Counted from the first letter of the stretch, positions 1-8,640 are shown. The stretch: DNA of 64,000 nt from Dermatobacter hominis (GCF_020715685.1 NZ_CP085840.1:1612001-1676000), one strand, 5' to 3'. Translations and numbers: made by a program. Notes: a model not told the origin generated them from the letters alone.

Positions 1-780
1 ATCCTGCGGGACCGCGCCGGCGACATCGCCCGCCTCACGTCGTCGCCGACGCTGATCGAGCTCGGCTCCGGCACGTCCGACAAGACGATGCTGCTGCTCG
101 ACGCGCTCGAGTCGGTCGGGACCCTGCGCACGGTCGCCCCGTTCGACGTCAGCGAGGAGGTCCTCCGCTCGGCGTCGCGCACGATCGCCGCGACCTACCC
201 CGACGTCACCGTCGACGCGGTCGTGGGCGACTTCCACCGGCACCTCGGGCACGTGCCCACCGGCGACGGCGCCGTCCTGGCCTTCCTCGGCTCGACGATC
301 GGCAACCTCGACCCCGACCAGCGCGGCGGGTTCCTGGCCGCGGCGGCCGCCACGCTGGCCGACGACGACTGGTTCCTCCTCGGCACCGACCTGGTGAAGC
401 CGGTCGACCGGCTCCTCGCCGCCTACGACGACGCCGCCGGCGTCACCGCCGAGTTCAACCTCAACGCGCTGTCCGTGGTGAACCGCGAGCTCGGCGCCGA
501 CTTCGATCGCACCCGGTTCCGCCACCGCGCCCACTGGGACGACGACGGCGAGCGCATCGAGATGCACCTGGTGGCCGACGGCGACCAGACGGTGACGCTG
601 TCGGCGCTCGACGACCTGGTCGTCGACCTCCGCGACGGCGACCACATCCGGACCGAGATCAGCACCAAGTTCACGCCCGAGGGCGTGGCGGCCGAGCTGG
701 CCGATGCCGGCCTCGAGGTGGTCGAGCGCTGGACCGACGCCGACGGCGACTTCCTCCTCACGCTCGCCCGGCGCGCCTGA
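1..780 (+). CDS. egtD: L-histidine N-alpha-methyltransferase EgtD, 5' end missing
   Basis: SAM-dependent enzyme that trimethylates the histidine alpha-amino group to hercynine, the first step of ergothioneine synthesis in the cytoplasm. The frame is open from the first base, so the gene starts upstream of the window. The visible part opens with the SAM-binding motif ELGSGTSDKT near codons 20-29 and continues through a FLGSTIGNLDP segment typical of the EgtD/DUF2260 fold; the C-terminal half carries the histidine-binding domain. The visible 259 residues are most of the usual 320 or so. EgtB and EgtC would be expected just upstream, outside the window. Downstream it converges on the hemolysin III-type gene. 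Confidence 0.9.
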   Translation: MLRDRAGDIARLTSSPTLIELGSGTSDKTMLLLDALESVGTLRTVAPFDVSEEVLRSASRTIAATYPDVTVDAVVGDFHRHLGHVPTGDGAVLAFLGSTIGNLDPDQRGGFLAAAAATLADDDWFLLGTDLVKPVDRLLAAYDDAAGVTAEFNLNALSVVNRELGADFDRTRFRHRAHWDDDGERIEMHLVADGDQTVTLSALDDLVVDLRDGDHIRTEISTKFTPEGVAAELADAGLEVVERWTDADGDFLLTLARRA

Positions 781-790
781 GGACCGGCGC

Positions 791-831
791 CCGTCCTGCT
801 GCGCAGGATAACGGGGTCGCGCGCAGGACGG
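791..831. terminator. Hairpin between convergent genes
   Basis: An 8 bp stem (CCGTCCTG at 791 with CAGGACGG ending at 831) encloses a smaller CTGCGCAG stem. It lies between the ends of egtD and the convergent hemolysin III gene. There is no T run, so termination is inferred from position and stem only. Confidence 0.45.
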
Positions 832-841
832 AAGGCTGCGA

Positions 842-1510
842 TCAGCGGAGGGCGAGCGCGACGACGGCGAAGTGGCACGAGCCGGCGGCCACGGTCATGG
901 TGTGCCAGACCTCGTGGTAGCCGAAGACGTGCGGGATCGGGTCGGGCCAGCGCCGGCCCAGCACCACCGCGCCGACCGTGTAGAGCAGCCCGCCGACCCC
1001 GAGGAGGACGAGCTGGACCACGTCGAGGCTGGTGACCAGCGCCGGGACCGCCACGACGGCGGCCCAGCCGATCACGATGTAGAGCCACGAACCCGCGCTG
1101 CCGGGTCCCTTGCCCAGCATCGTCATCTTGGTGATCACGCCGCCGATCGCCGCCACCCAGACCACGACGAGCAGCGGGATGCCCCACGCCGGCGGCAGCG
1201 CGAGCAGGCAGAGCGGCGTGTAGGTGCCCGCGATCAGCACGAAGATCATCGAGTGGTCCATGCGCCGGAACCACTTCACCGCCCGCTCGGTCCGGGCCAG
1301 CCGGTGGTACGAGGCGCTGACCGCGAACAGCCCGACGAGCGAGGCGGCGTAGATGGTGACCGCCACCTTCGCGAGCGGCCCGGAGGCCATCAGGAACAGC
1401 ACCAGCGCGGCGGGGGTGGCCACGACGGCGGCCAGCAGGTGCACGCGCCCCCGCCAGACCGGCCGGGGACCGTAGGCGTCCAACGCGTCCAGCGTGTCCA
1501 GCAGGTTCAC
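842..1510 (-). CDS. Hemolysin III family (PAQR-like) membrane protein
   Basis: A 222-residue integral membrane protein of the HlyIII family (PF03006), related to adiponectin/PAQR receptors. About seven hydrophobic segments are visible. The family metal-site residues are present: SASYH after the second helix, a DHS motif at the start of the third, and HEVWH near the C-terminus, matching the three-His zinc site of PAQR hydrolases. The GTG at 1510 (VNLLDTL) was chosen because longer upstream reading gives low-quality Arg/Ser-rich sequence. Substrate is unknown; a membrane-embedded hydrolase role is inferred from PAQR ceramidases. Confidence 0.85.
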   Translation of the reverse strand: MNLLDTLDALDAYGPRPVWRGRVHLLAAVVATPAALVLFLMASGPLAKVAVTIYAASLVGLFAVSASYHRLARTERAVKWFRRMDHSMIFVLIAGTYTPLCLLALPPAWGIPLLVVVWVAAIGGVITKMTMLGKGPGSAGSWLYIVIGWAAVVAVPALVTSLDVVQLVLLGVGGLLYTVGAVVLGRRWPDPIPHVFGYHEVWHTMTVAAGSCHFAVVALALR

Positions 1511-1691
1511 CCGGACAGTGGACCACGGCGGGCGCCGCGATGGAAGGCGCGTGATCGGGGACCCGCCGCGGACCCGCCGGCGGAACGACCGCGGAACGGC
1601 CGTGGGCGCCGACCGGTTCGCCGGATCCGCGGACGTCGAACGGGGTTCGACGGTCCTTGACGGGGGAACGCGGCTCGACTCACATGCAGGC

Positions 1692-2012
1692 ATGCCCGAG
1701 CTGTCGCTGTCACAGACCGTCGACGACCTCTCCGCCCAGGGGTGGGAGGCGGAGTTCTCGGCCGTGGACGGCGGGCTCCTGCTCTGCGGGCCCTGCGGCC
1801 ACACGATCTCGCCCGCCGAGGTGCAGATCGACAGCGTCAACCGGTTCGAGGGCGCCAGCGACCCCGACGACGAGGCTGCGGTGTTCGCGCTGACCTGCCA
1901 CTGCGGCTGCAAGGGCGTGTACGTCGTCGCCTACGGCCCGTCGATGTCGTCCGCGGACGCCGACGTGGTCGCGCAGCTGTCACGGCGGGCGCCGTCGGTG
2001 CCGGAGATCTGA
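1692..2012 (+). CDS. Small Cys-rich protein, probable zinc binder
   Basis: A 106-residue soluble protein of unrecognised family. It holds two paired-cysteine knuckles, LCGPCGH near residue 32 and CHCGC near residue 70, a spacing that suggests a single zinc site or zinc ribbon. No transmembrane or signal segment is seen. The ATG at 1692 gives a compact acidic protein; upstream extension reads as Arg-rich noise. The intergenic space before it (1511-1691) shows no other gene. Function is unknown. Confidence 0.6.
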   Translation: MPELSLSQTVDDLSAQGWEAEFSAVDGGLLLCGPCGHTISPAEVQIDSVNRFEGASDPDDEAAVFALTCHCGCKGVYVVAYGPSMSSADADVVAQLSRRAPSVPEI

Positions 2013-2045
2013 CCCCGGACGGACCGGGGCCACGACAGGGGGATC

Positions 2046-2534
2046 ATGGGGTTCACTCGGGAGGAGATCCAGGGGGCGTTCGACCGCTACGTCGACGCGG
2101 CGCAGGAGGCCGGGCGCACCGGCGACTGGCGGCCGTGGGTGGAGTGCTTCACGCCCGACGTGCACTACATCGAGCACCTCTACGGCGAGTTCCACGGCCG
2201 GGAGGCGGTGCTCGAGTGGATCACGGCGACGATGACCGTCTGGCCGTTCACGCAGATGCAGCTGTTCCCCTGGGACTGGTACACGGTCGACGCGGAGCAG
2301 GGCTGGGTCATCGGCCAGGTCGAGAACCGCTTCCTCGATCCCGGTGACGGCAAGGTCTACGAGGGCGCGAACTGGACCCGGCTCGTGTACGCGGGCGACG
2401 GCTTGTTCGCCTCCGAGGAGGACGTCTACAACCCCGCGCACTTCGGGCCGGTCGTGAAGGACTGGCTCGCCGCCTGGCGCGAGCACCACCCCGACCAGCC
2501 GGACGGGCCGCCCCAGCCGGACGGGCCGGCGTGA
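2046..2534 (+). CDS. NTF2-like (SnoaL-type) fold protein
   Basis: A 162-residue protein with the cone-shaped alpha+beta barrel pattern of SnoaL/NTF2-like enzymes: an N-terminal helical segment with the ACF-type WVECFTPDVHYIEH motif, then a Trp/Phe-rich barrel. Such proteins are small cyclases, isomerases or ligand-binding subunits; the substrate cannot be read from sequence. A GGGGGA ribosome site sits just before ATG 2046. Its stop overlaps the GTG start of the TetR gene (GTGA), so the two are co-translated and the regulator probably controls this gene. A related NTF2-like protein occurs at 32464. Confidence 0.75.
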   Translation: MGFTREEIQGAFDRYVDAAQEAGRTGDWRPWVECFTPDVHYIEHLYGEFHGREAVLEWITATMTVWPFTQMQLFPWDWYTVDAEQGWVIGQVENRFLDPGDGKVYEGANWTRLVYAGDGLFASEEDVYNPAHFGPVVKDWLAAWREHHPDQPDGPPQPDGPA

Positions 2535-3193
2535 GCGACGTGGTGGTGTCACGGCGGGGTCGCCCCCGCCTCACCGACGAGGAGCGGGCGGGGCGACGCC
2601 GCGACCTCACGGTGGCCGCCATCGACGCCATCCGGGCGCACGGCGCCGACCAGTCGCTCGACGAGCTCGCCGGGCACCTCGGCGTCTCGAAGCCGGTGCT
2701 CTACGACGTGTTCGGCAGCCGGGCCGGCCTGGCCGACGCGGTCGCCGTCGAGCTCGCCGACCGGATGCAGCCGCTGCTGCTGCGCCGGATCGGGCCGCCG
2801 AGGCCCGACGGGTCCTACCCGGTGACCGTCGACCGGATCATCGAGGTCGTGGTCGAGAGCCTGCTCGGGCTGGTGGAGCAGGAGGACCAGCTCTACCTGT
2901 TCGTCGCCGGCTCGATCGGCGGCGAGCGCCACGGGCTGCTCGACAACGCGCTGGTGCAGGTGGTCCACGAGCGGATCCGACCGGTGATCGAGGTCGCGGC
3001 GCCGACGCTGAGCGCCGACGAGCACACGGTCCTGACCGACGGGATCTACGGGCTCGTCCTCGCCACGCTCGAGTCGTGGCAGACGACGGGCGCGCCCAGC
3101 CGCGACGTCGTGGTCCGGATGCTGTCGACCGTCATCCGGGAGGGCCTGCACGCGATCGCGGAGCAGTCGAGCGCCGAGGGCGCAGCCGAGTAG
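2531..3193 (+). CDS. TetR/AcrR family transcriptional regulator
   Basis: A 220-residue one-component repressor. Residues about 15-65 form the HTH domain: the recognition-helix region reads LGVSKPVLYDVFGSRAGL, the TetR pattern. The remaining helical domain would bind an unknown ligand. It overlaps the NTF2-like gene by four bases and is therefore cotranscribed with it. No operator is visible upstream of the pair. A palindromic hairpin follows its stop. Confidence 0.88.
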   Translation: MSDVVVSRRGRPRLTDEERAGRRRDLTVAAIDAIRAHGADQSLDELAGHLGVSKPVLYDVFGSRAGLADAVAVELADRMQPLLLRRIGPPRPDGSYPVTVDRIIEVVVESLLGLVEQEDQLYLFVAGSIGGERHGLLDNALVQVVHERIRPVIEVAAPTLSADEHTVLTDGIYGLVLATLESWQTTGAPSRDVVVRMLSTVIREGLHAIAEQSSAEGAAE

Positions 3194-3197
3194 CCGT

Positions 3198-3213
3198 CCC
3201 GGCGATCGCCGGG
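3198..3213. terminator. Palindromic hairpin between convergent genes
   Basis: CCCGGCGATCGCCGGG is a perfect 16-base palindrome five bases after the TetR stop and immediately before the end of the convergent diadenylate-cyclase-domain gene. It could stop transcription from both sides; only TT follows, not a long T run. Confidence 0.6.
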
Positions 3214-3214
3214 T

Positions 3215-4261
3215 TCAGGCGCCGACGTGGATGGCGCCGTTGCGCATGACGGTCACCGGACCGTCCTCGCTGACCACGATGACCACGGCGTCGGGCTCGT
3301 CGACGCTGTAGCGGCGGGCCGTCGTGTGGCGCATGCCGCCGAAGCCCTCCACCGCCGACTCGGTCGCCGGCTCGGGCAGCAGCCGGACGCCGAGCTCGCG
3401 CAGCGTCCCGTCGATGTCGAACACGGCGGCGCCGTCGATCTGGGCGAGCACGTGCACGAGCGGTGCCAGGTCCGCGGCCCGGGTGACCTGCAGCGCCGGC
3501 GGGGTCGGGAGCCGCGGCTCGTAGTGGCTGGCCTCGGCCCACCGGCCGGCGACCGGCCGCTCGCGCCGGTACAGCAGGATGGCGCCGATGCCGCGCGAGC
3601 CGAGGTCGTGTACCGCGATCTTCAGCAGGGTCTCGACGACCTCGACCTGCGAGGGGTCCGAGCAGCTGGCGAAGCTGGCGACCCAGTCCCCGACCGGCGG
3701 CTGGTGCTGCCACTCCAGCCCGTCCCAGCGGAGCACGCCGAAGTCGCCGGCGACGCGGACGACGCCCGACGGGTGGCGCTGCACGATCGTCCCCGCGGTC
3801 GACTCCGCCAGCACGACGACGTCGCGCTCCGAGCCGGCGGGGCGGTCGAACACGACGAGCTCGTCGTCCGCGGCGTCGGGTCCCTCGTGGTCGTCGACGC
3901 CACGGATCACCCAGCTCGACAGCCCGTCGGCGAAGAGCCGGGCGCCCGCCAGGCCGACGCGCGGGAACGGCCGGGCCGTGATCGTCAGCTCGGTGGACGT
4001 CTGCCAGGCGTCCCGGTCGCCGACGGGGGCGACGATCGCGCCGTAGGTCGGCACCCGGCGCTCGTGGATCCGCGGCCGCATGGCGTAGTCGAGCTCGGTC
4101 AGCACCGCCTCGGTGAGCGACGGCGGGCCCGGGAACGAGAAGCCCACGTCCTCGAGCTCGGCGACCAGGCGGTCGAGCCGGCGACGCCGGAGCACGTCGG
4201 AGCGCTGCAGCGGCGTGACCCCGGGCTCCGGCTGCTCGTTCAGGGGCGGGGCGGCGTTCAC
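3215..4261 (-). CDS. DisA_N (diadenylate cyclase) domain protein with unfamiliar N-terminal region
   Basis: A 348-residue protein whose C-terminal third (about residues 205-340) matches the DAC/DisA_N domain that makes c-di-AMP from two ATP. Visible landmarks are the DGA motif at 276-278, an RHT triplet at 311-313 where the canonical enzyme has RHR, and the following DAVVIVVSEDG strand. Residues 1-200 do not resemble DisA's helical or HhH domains, CdaA's transmembrane helices or CdaS; they may be a sensory or regulatory domain. No transmembrane helices are seen. The GTG at 4261 is favoured because a TACCTT -10 hexamer lies seven bases upstream. Activity is unproven given the RHT variant. Confidence 0.75.
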   Translation of the reverse strand: MNAAPPLNEQPEPGVTPLQRSDVLRRRRLDRLVAELEDVGFSFPGPPSLTEAVLTELDYAMRPRIHERRVPTYGAIVAPVGDRDAWQTSTELTITARPFPRVGLAGARLFADGLSSWVIRGVDDHEGPDAADDELVVFDRPAGSERDVVVLAESTAGTIVQRHPSGVVRVAGDFGVLRWDGLEWQHQPPVGDWVASFASCSDPSQVEVVETLLKIAVHDLGSRGIGAILLYRRERPVAGRWAEASHYEPRLPTPPALQVTRAADLAPLVHVLAQIDGAAVFDIDGTLRELGVRLLPEPATESAVEGFGGMRHTTARRYSVDEPDAVVIVVSEDGPVTVMRNGAIHVGA

Positions 4262-4268
4262 GGGCCGG

Positions 4269-4274
4269 AAGGTA
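4269..4274 (-). promoter_or_regulatory. Probable -10 box, leaderless start of DAC-domain gene
   Basis: On the minus strand TACCTT lies seven bases before GTG 4261 with no ribosome site between. This is the geometry of actinobacterial leaderless transcripts and it decides the start codon. Confidence 0.5.
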
Positions 4275-4366
4275 CCCCGCGCCCGCCGGTGGACCCCTGC
4301 ACCCGGCTTCGCGACGGACCCGCGTCGGCGGCGCGCACCCGTGGCAGCCCGCCCGCCGATTGGCAG

Positions 4367-4388
4367 GGTTGGTAGGGACACCTAACAT
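4367..4388 (+). promoter_or_regulatory. Possible DtxR/IdeR-type iron box over a -10 hexamer
   Basis: GGTTGGTAGGGACACCTAA (4367-4385) matches about 12 of 19 positions of an actinobacterial iron box, with a well-preserved right half (CACCTAA). It overlaps TAACAT (4383-4388), a good -10 hexamer upstream of the siderophore-binding protein. Iron-bound DtxR/IdeR would block transcription here. The left half is weak, so this is tentative. Confidence 0.4.
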
Positions 4389-4426
4389 CACTGGTGCAGC
4401 AACCCCGTCTCGAAAGGACCCTCCCC

Positions 4427-5491
4427 GTGCCGAGCACCGGTCGCGCCTCCGAACAGCGCACAACCCGCCCGTCCCGCACCCCGATCGCCGTCGCGCTCCT
4501 CCTGGTCCTCGCCCTCGTGGCGGCGGCGTGCGGCGGCTCCGACGACGAGGGGGCCGACGAGGGCGAGGCCCAGGGCGGCGGCTCGACCACCACCGAGGCC
4601 GGGCCGTGGACCTTCACCGACGACCTGGGCGTGAGGGTCGAGCTGGACGAGGCCCCCGAGACCCTCGTGGCCGAGACGATGGTCGCCGGCGGGCTGTACG
4701 AGCTCGGCATCGACGTCGAGGGCACGTTCGGTCCGCTGAAGCGGTCCGACGGAACACCCGACCCCGAGGTCGGCCTGGCCGACCCGGACCAGTTCACGTC
4801 GCTGGGCGAGACGTACGGCGAGATCAACCTGGAGCAGCTGGCGGCCCTCCAGCCCGACCTCATCATCACGCCGTCGTACGAGGCCGGCTCGTACTGGGGG
4901 ATCGACGACGCCGACCTCGAGAAGGTGAAGGCGATCGCGCCCGTGATCGGCATCAAGGTCGGCGGGCAGCGCATCGACCAGATCCTCGACGAGGTCGGCC
5001 GGGTGGGCGAGGCGCTGGGAGCAGCGCCCGACTCGGAGCAGGTGGAGGAGGCGAAGGCCGCCTTCGAGACGTCGAGCAGAAAGCTGGAGGAGGCGCTCGC
5101 TGCGAAGCCGGGCCTCAAGGTGCTCGCCGCGTCGGGCAGCACCGACACGATGTACATCGCCGTGCCGTCGGGCTACTCGGACCTGACCTACTACCAGTCC
5201 CTCGGGATGGACGTCGTCGACCCCGACACCGACGAGGAGTACTGGCAGAACCTGTCGTGGGAGGAGGCGGGCCGCTACCCGGCCGACCTGATCCTCGGCG
5301 ACGCCCGCACCGGCGCCACCGCCGAGCAGATCGTCGCCCAGATGCCCGAGTCGGCCCGCCAGCTGCCCGCCATCCAGGCCGACCAGCTCGTCCCGTGGGT
5401 GCTCACCTCGGCGCTCGGGTACGGGGCGTTCGCCAAGGTCATGGACCAGCTCACGACCGCGGTGTCGTCCGCGCAGACCGGGATCGCGTGA
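4427..5491 (+). CDS. Siderophore/ferric ABC transporter substrate-binding lipoprotein
   Basis: A 354-residue surface lipoprotein that captures an iron chelate and delivers it to the downstream permeases. Residues 19-34 are a hydrophobic signal segment ending in a lipobox with Cys35, followed by an acidic Gly-rich linker. The rest is a FecB/FhuD-type periplasmic-binding fold (PF01497) with the IITPSYEAG segment of the first lobe. GTG 4427 is preferred over GTG 4394 because a GAAAGGA ribosome site lies nine bases upstream. First gene of the four-gene importer operon; its stop overlaps the first permease by four bases. The cargo is inferred from family. Confidence 0.88.
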   Translation: MPSTGRASEQRTTRPSRTPIAVALLLVLALVAAACGGSDDEGADEGEAQGGGSTTTEAGPWTFTDDLGVRVELDEAPETLVAETMVAGGLYELGIDVEGTFGPLKRSDGTPDPEVGLADPDQFTSLGETYGEINLEQLAALQPDLIITPSYEAGSYWGIDDADLEKVKAIAPVIGIKVGGQRIDQILDEVGRVGEALGAAPDSEQVEEAKAAFETSSRKLEEALAAKPGLKVLAASGSTDTMYIAVPSGYSDLTYYQSLGMDVVDPDTDEEYWQNLSWEEAGRYPADLILGDARTGATAEQIVAQMPESARQLPAIQADQLVPWVLTSALGYGAFAKVMDQLTTAVSSAQTGIA

Positions 5492-6594
5492 GCGCCACCG
5501 CCCCGGCCCGCGCCGATGCGGGCCCCGACGGCGAGGCCGCTGCCGACGCTGGGTCGGGGTCGATCCCCGACGAGTCGCGGCGCCTGGGCCTCCTCGACCG
5601 GAACTGGTCCCGGGCCGGCGGGCTCGCGGTGGGCCTGGTGCTCCTCGTCGCCGCCGTCGCCGCGTCGGTGGCCTTCGGGGCCAAGCCCCTGTCGCTGTCG
5701 ACGGTCTGGGACGCCCTCGTGTCGCCCGACTCGTCGAACGACCACACGGTCGTGCGCAGCCTGCGCATCCCGAGGACGATCCTCGGGCTCGGCGTCGGCA
5801 CCGCGCTCGGCCTGGCCGGCGCGCTCATGCAGGGCCTGACCCGCAACCCGCTCGCCGACCCGGGGATCCTCGGCATCTCGGCGGGCTCGGCGCTCGCCGT
5901 GGTCGTCGGGATCAGCGCCTTCGGCATCACCGCGCCCGCCGGGTTCGTGTGGCTCTCCTTCCTCGGCGCCGCGGTGGCGAGCGCGTTCGTCTACGGGCTG
6001 GGCGCGATCGGCCGGGGCGGCGTGACGCCGGTGAAGCTCGCGCTCGCCGGCGCGGCGATGTCGTACCTGATGGCCTCGCTGACGTCGGGCGTCCTGCTCG
6101 CCGACTCCGCGGCGCTGGACCTGTTCCGGTTCTGGGCCGTCGGCTCGGTGGCCGGGCGCGAGGGCGACGTGGTCGCCGCCGTCATGCCCTTCATCGTCCT
6201 CGGCGCGGTCGTCGCCCTCTGCCTCGGCCGGCCGCTCAACGCGCTCGCGCTCGGCGACGACGTCGCCCGGTCGCTCGGGCAGCGGGTGCACGTCCAGCGG
6301 GCGATCGTGGCCACCACCGTCGTGGTGCTGTGCGGCGCCGCGACCGCCGGCGCGGGCCCGATCCTGTTCATCGGCCTGGTCGTGCCCCACGCCGCCCGGG
6401 CGATCTGCGGACCGGACTACCGCTGGATCCTGGCGTGGTCGGCCGTGCTCGGCCCGCTCCTGCTCCTGGTCGCCGACGTGCTGGGCCGCGTCGTCGCCCG
6501 GCCCGGTGAGGTGCAGGTGGGCGTGATGACGGCCGTCATCGGCGCGCCGTTCTTCATCGTGCTCGTCCGTCGCCGGAAGCTGGCGGCCCTGTGA
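5488..6594 (+). CDS. FecCD-family ABC transporter permease (first)
   Basis: A 368-residue inner-membrane permease of the FecCD/BtuC family (PF01032), with an N-terminal hydrophilic extension of about 50 residues and then about nine to ten transmembrane helices. The family signature around GLTRNPLADPGILGISAG (the ATPase-coupling/first-gate region) and the GLVVPHAAR cytoplasmic loop that docks on the ATPase are clear. GTG 5488 overlaps the binding-protein stop. It should pair with the next permease as a heterodimer. Regulation presumably follows the iron-type box upstream of the operon. Confidence 0.9.
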   Translation: MSATAPARADAGPDGEAAADAGSGSIPDESRRLGLLDRNWSRAGGLAVGLVLLVAAVAASVAFGAKPLSLSTVWDALVSPDSSNDHTVVRSLRIPRTILGLGVGTALGLAGALMQGLTRNPLADPGILGISAGSALAVVVGISAFGITAPAGFVWLSFLGAAVASAFVYGLGAIGRGGVTPVKLALAGAAMSYLMASLTSGVLLADSAALDLFRFWAVGSVAGREGDVVAAVMPFIVLGAVVALCLGRPLNALALGDDVARSLGQRVHVQRAIVATTVVVLCGAATAGAGPILFIGLVVPHAARAICGPDYRWILAWSAVLGPLLLLVADVLGRVVARPGEVQVGVMTAVIGAPFFIVLVRRRKLAAL

Positions 6595-6640
6595 CCGCCG
6601 CCCGGCCGCGGCGGGCCGAACTCGCGCGACGGGGGTCCCG

Positions 6641-7708
6641 GTGAGCGATGCCGGCCTCCGCCCGCCGATCAGCGGGCTCGTGCTCCGGTCGTCCCGGTTC
6701 GGGTTCTCGTTCCGGACCGACCTGCGCGCCGTGGTGGTCACCGTCCTGCTGCTCGCGGCGACGTCCGTCGTCTTCGCGTGGTCGATGGCCGTGGGCGACT
6801 TCCCCGTGGCCATCAGCGACGTCATCAGCATCGTGTTCGGCGGCACCGGCGAGGGCGGCTCCGAGTTCATCGTCCGCGAGCTGCGGCTGCCGCGGGCGAC
6901 CCTGGGCGTCGTCGTCGGCGCGGCCTTCGGGGTCGCCGGCGCGCTCTTCCAGCGCGTGGCCGACAACCCGCTCGCCAGCCCCGACGTCATCGGCATCAAC
7001 TCGGGGGCGGCGGCGGCCGCCGTGGCGACGATCGTCCTCTGGTCCGGCACCGTCGACCAGGTCACCGCCGCCGCGCTCGTGGGGGGCGTCGGCACGGCGG
7101 TGCTGATCTACGTGCTGTCGTACCGCTCCGGGATCACGGGCTACCGGCTGGTGCTCGTGGGTATCGGCATGAGCGCGCTGCTGCGTGCGGTGATCTCGTA
7201 CCTGCTGGCCAAGGCGCAGCTCGTCGACGCGACGCGCGCGTCGGTATGGATGGTCGGCAGCCTCAACGGCCGGGGCTGGGACGACCTCGTACCGGTGGCG
7301 GTCGCGCTGGTCGTGCTGGTCCCGGTGGCGATGGCCTCGGGACGGCAGCTCCGCATGCTCGAGCTCGGCGTCGACACCGCCATCGGGCTGGGCAGCTCGG
7401 TCCGGCGCACGCAAGCGCTCATGCTGCTCGTCGGCGTGGCGCTCGCCGCGCTGGCGACCGCGGCGGCGGGACCGATCGCCTTTGTGTCGCTCGCGTCGCC
7501 GCAGATCGCCAAGCGGCTCACGGGCGTGCGCACGGTCGGGCTGCTCCCCGCCGCCGCGACCGGCGCGCTGCTGCTCCTGGCGTCGGACCTGATCGCCCGA
7601 CGCCTCTTCGCCCCGACGGAGATCCCGGTCGGCATCGTGACCGGCGTGCTCGGCGCGCCGTTCCTGCTGTACCTGCTCGCCGTCGGCAACCGGATCGGAC
7701 GAGGGTGA
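6641..7708 (+). CDS. FecCD-family ABC transporter permease (second)
   Basis: A 355-residue FecCD/BtuC-type permease, partner of the preceding one. The substrate-gate segment reads RVADNPLASPDVIGINSGAA and the ATPase-docking loop reads VSLASPQIAKRL, both standard. About ten transmembrane helices are predicted by eye. GTG 6641 follows a short GC-rich gap of 46 bases with a GGGGGT ribosome site. Its stop overlaps the ATPase gene start (TGATG arrangement), supporting one operon and fixed stoichiometry. Confidence 0.9.
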   Translation: MSDAGLRPPISGLVLRSSRFGFSFRTDLRAVVVTVLLLAATSVVFAWSMAVGDFPVAISDVISIVFGGTGEGGSEFIVRELRLPRATLGVVVGAAFGVAGALFQRVADNPLASPDVIGINSGAAAAAVATIVLWSGTVDQVTAAALVGGVGTAVLIYVLSYRSGITGYRLVLVGIGMSALLRAVISYLLAKAQLVDATRASVWMVGSLNGRGWDDLVPVAVALVVLVPVAMASGRQLRMLELGVDTAIGLGSSVRRTQALMLLVGVALAALATAAAGPIAFVSLASPQIAKRLTGVRTVGLLPAAATGALLLLASDLIARRLFAPTEIPVGIVTGVLGAPFLLYLLAVGNRIGRG

Positions 7709-8640
7709 TGCAGATGACCGACGACGGACGGCTCGCGGCGGGCGCGGCGGGCGCCTCGGAGCGGACGGCACCGCTGGCGGCGGAGGGCCTCGAGCTGGCC
7801 TACGACCAGCGGACGATCGTCGAGGACCTCGACGTCGAGATCCCCGACGGGCGCGTCACCGTCATCGTCGGCGCCAACGCGTGCGGGAAGTCGACGCTGC
7901 TGCGCGGCCTGGCGCGGCTGCTCAAGCCGCGGGACGGCGTCGTGCTGCTCGACGGCGAGGACGTGCAGCGGCTCCCGACGAAGGTGGTGGCCACCCGGTT
8001 GGGCCTCCTCCCCCAGTCGCCGAGCTCACCCGAGGGCATCACGGTGGCCGACCTCGTGGCGCGCGGGCGCTACCCCCACCAGAAGTGGTTCCGGCAGTGG
8101 ACCGTCGAGGACGAGGAGGCGGTGGCCAGGGCCATGGCCCGCACGAACACGTCGGACCTGGCCGAGCGCACGGTGGACGAGCTGTCGGGCGGCCAGCGCC
8201 AGCGGGTGTGGATCGCCCTGGCCCTGGCACAGGACACGCCGCTGATGCTGCTCGACGAGCCCACGACGTACCTCGACCTCGCGCACCAGGTCGAGGTCCT
8301 CGACCTGCTCGCCGACCTCAACGAGCACGAGGGCCGCACGATCGTCCTCGTCCTGCACGACCTCAACCTGGCCTGCCGCTACGCGGACCGGCTGATCGCC
8401 ATGAAGGCCGGCTCGATCGTCACGCAGGGCCCGCCCGCCGAGGTGATGACGGCCGAGGTCGTCGAGGACGTCTTCGGGCTCCGGTCGCAGGTGATCGCCG
8501 ACCCGCTGACCGGCACGCCGCTCGTGCTGCCGCTGCCCCGGGGCACGGCGACCACGGCATCCGCGCCGGCGCCCGCGGCGCCCTCGGATGTCCCGTCGAC
8601 CGACGGCCACGGGCAGGGGTCCCCTGGCGCGAGGACGTAG
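7708..8640 (+). CDS. Siderophore/ferric ABC transporter ATP-binding protein
   Basis: A 310-residue FepC-type ATPase that energises the two permeases. Walker A is GANACGKST, the signature motif is LSGGQRQR, Walker B is LMLLDEPTTYLD, and the H-loop His follows in VLHDLNLA. Two in-frame ATGs (7708, 7714) are possible; the GAGGG at 7701 fits 7714 slightly better. The C-terminal 40 residues are a low-complexity Ala/Pro/Thr tail. Last gene of the importer operon; its TAG stop forms part of the next gene's -10 box. Confidence 0.92.
   Translation: MQMTDDGRLAAGAAGASERTAPLAAEGLELAYDQRTIVEDLDVEIPDGRVTVIVGANACGKSTLLRGLARLLKPRDGVVLLDGEDVQRLPTKVVATRLGLLPQSPSSPEGITVADLVARGRYPHQKWFRQWTVEDEEAVARAMARTNTSDLAERTVDELSGGQRQRVWIALALAQDTPLMLLDEPTTYLDLAHQVEVLDLLADLNEHEGRTIVLVLHDLNLACRYADRLIAMKAGSIVTQGPPAEVMTAEVVEDVFGLRSQVIADPLTGTPLVLPLPRGTATTASAPAPAAPSDVPSTDGHGQGSPGART

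Noticed and set aside
872-1660. Open frame opposite the hemolysin III gene
   Set aside because: Composition is His/Arg/Asp-rich and without domain; the minus-strand gene has clear membrane motifs.
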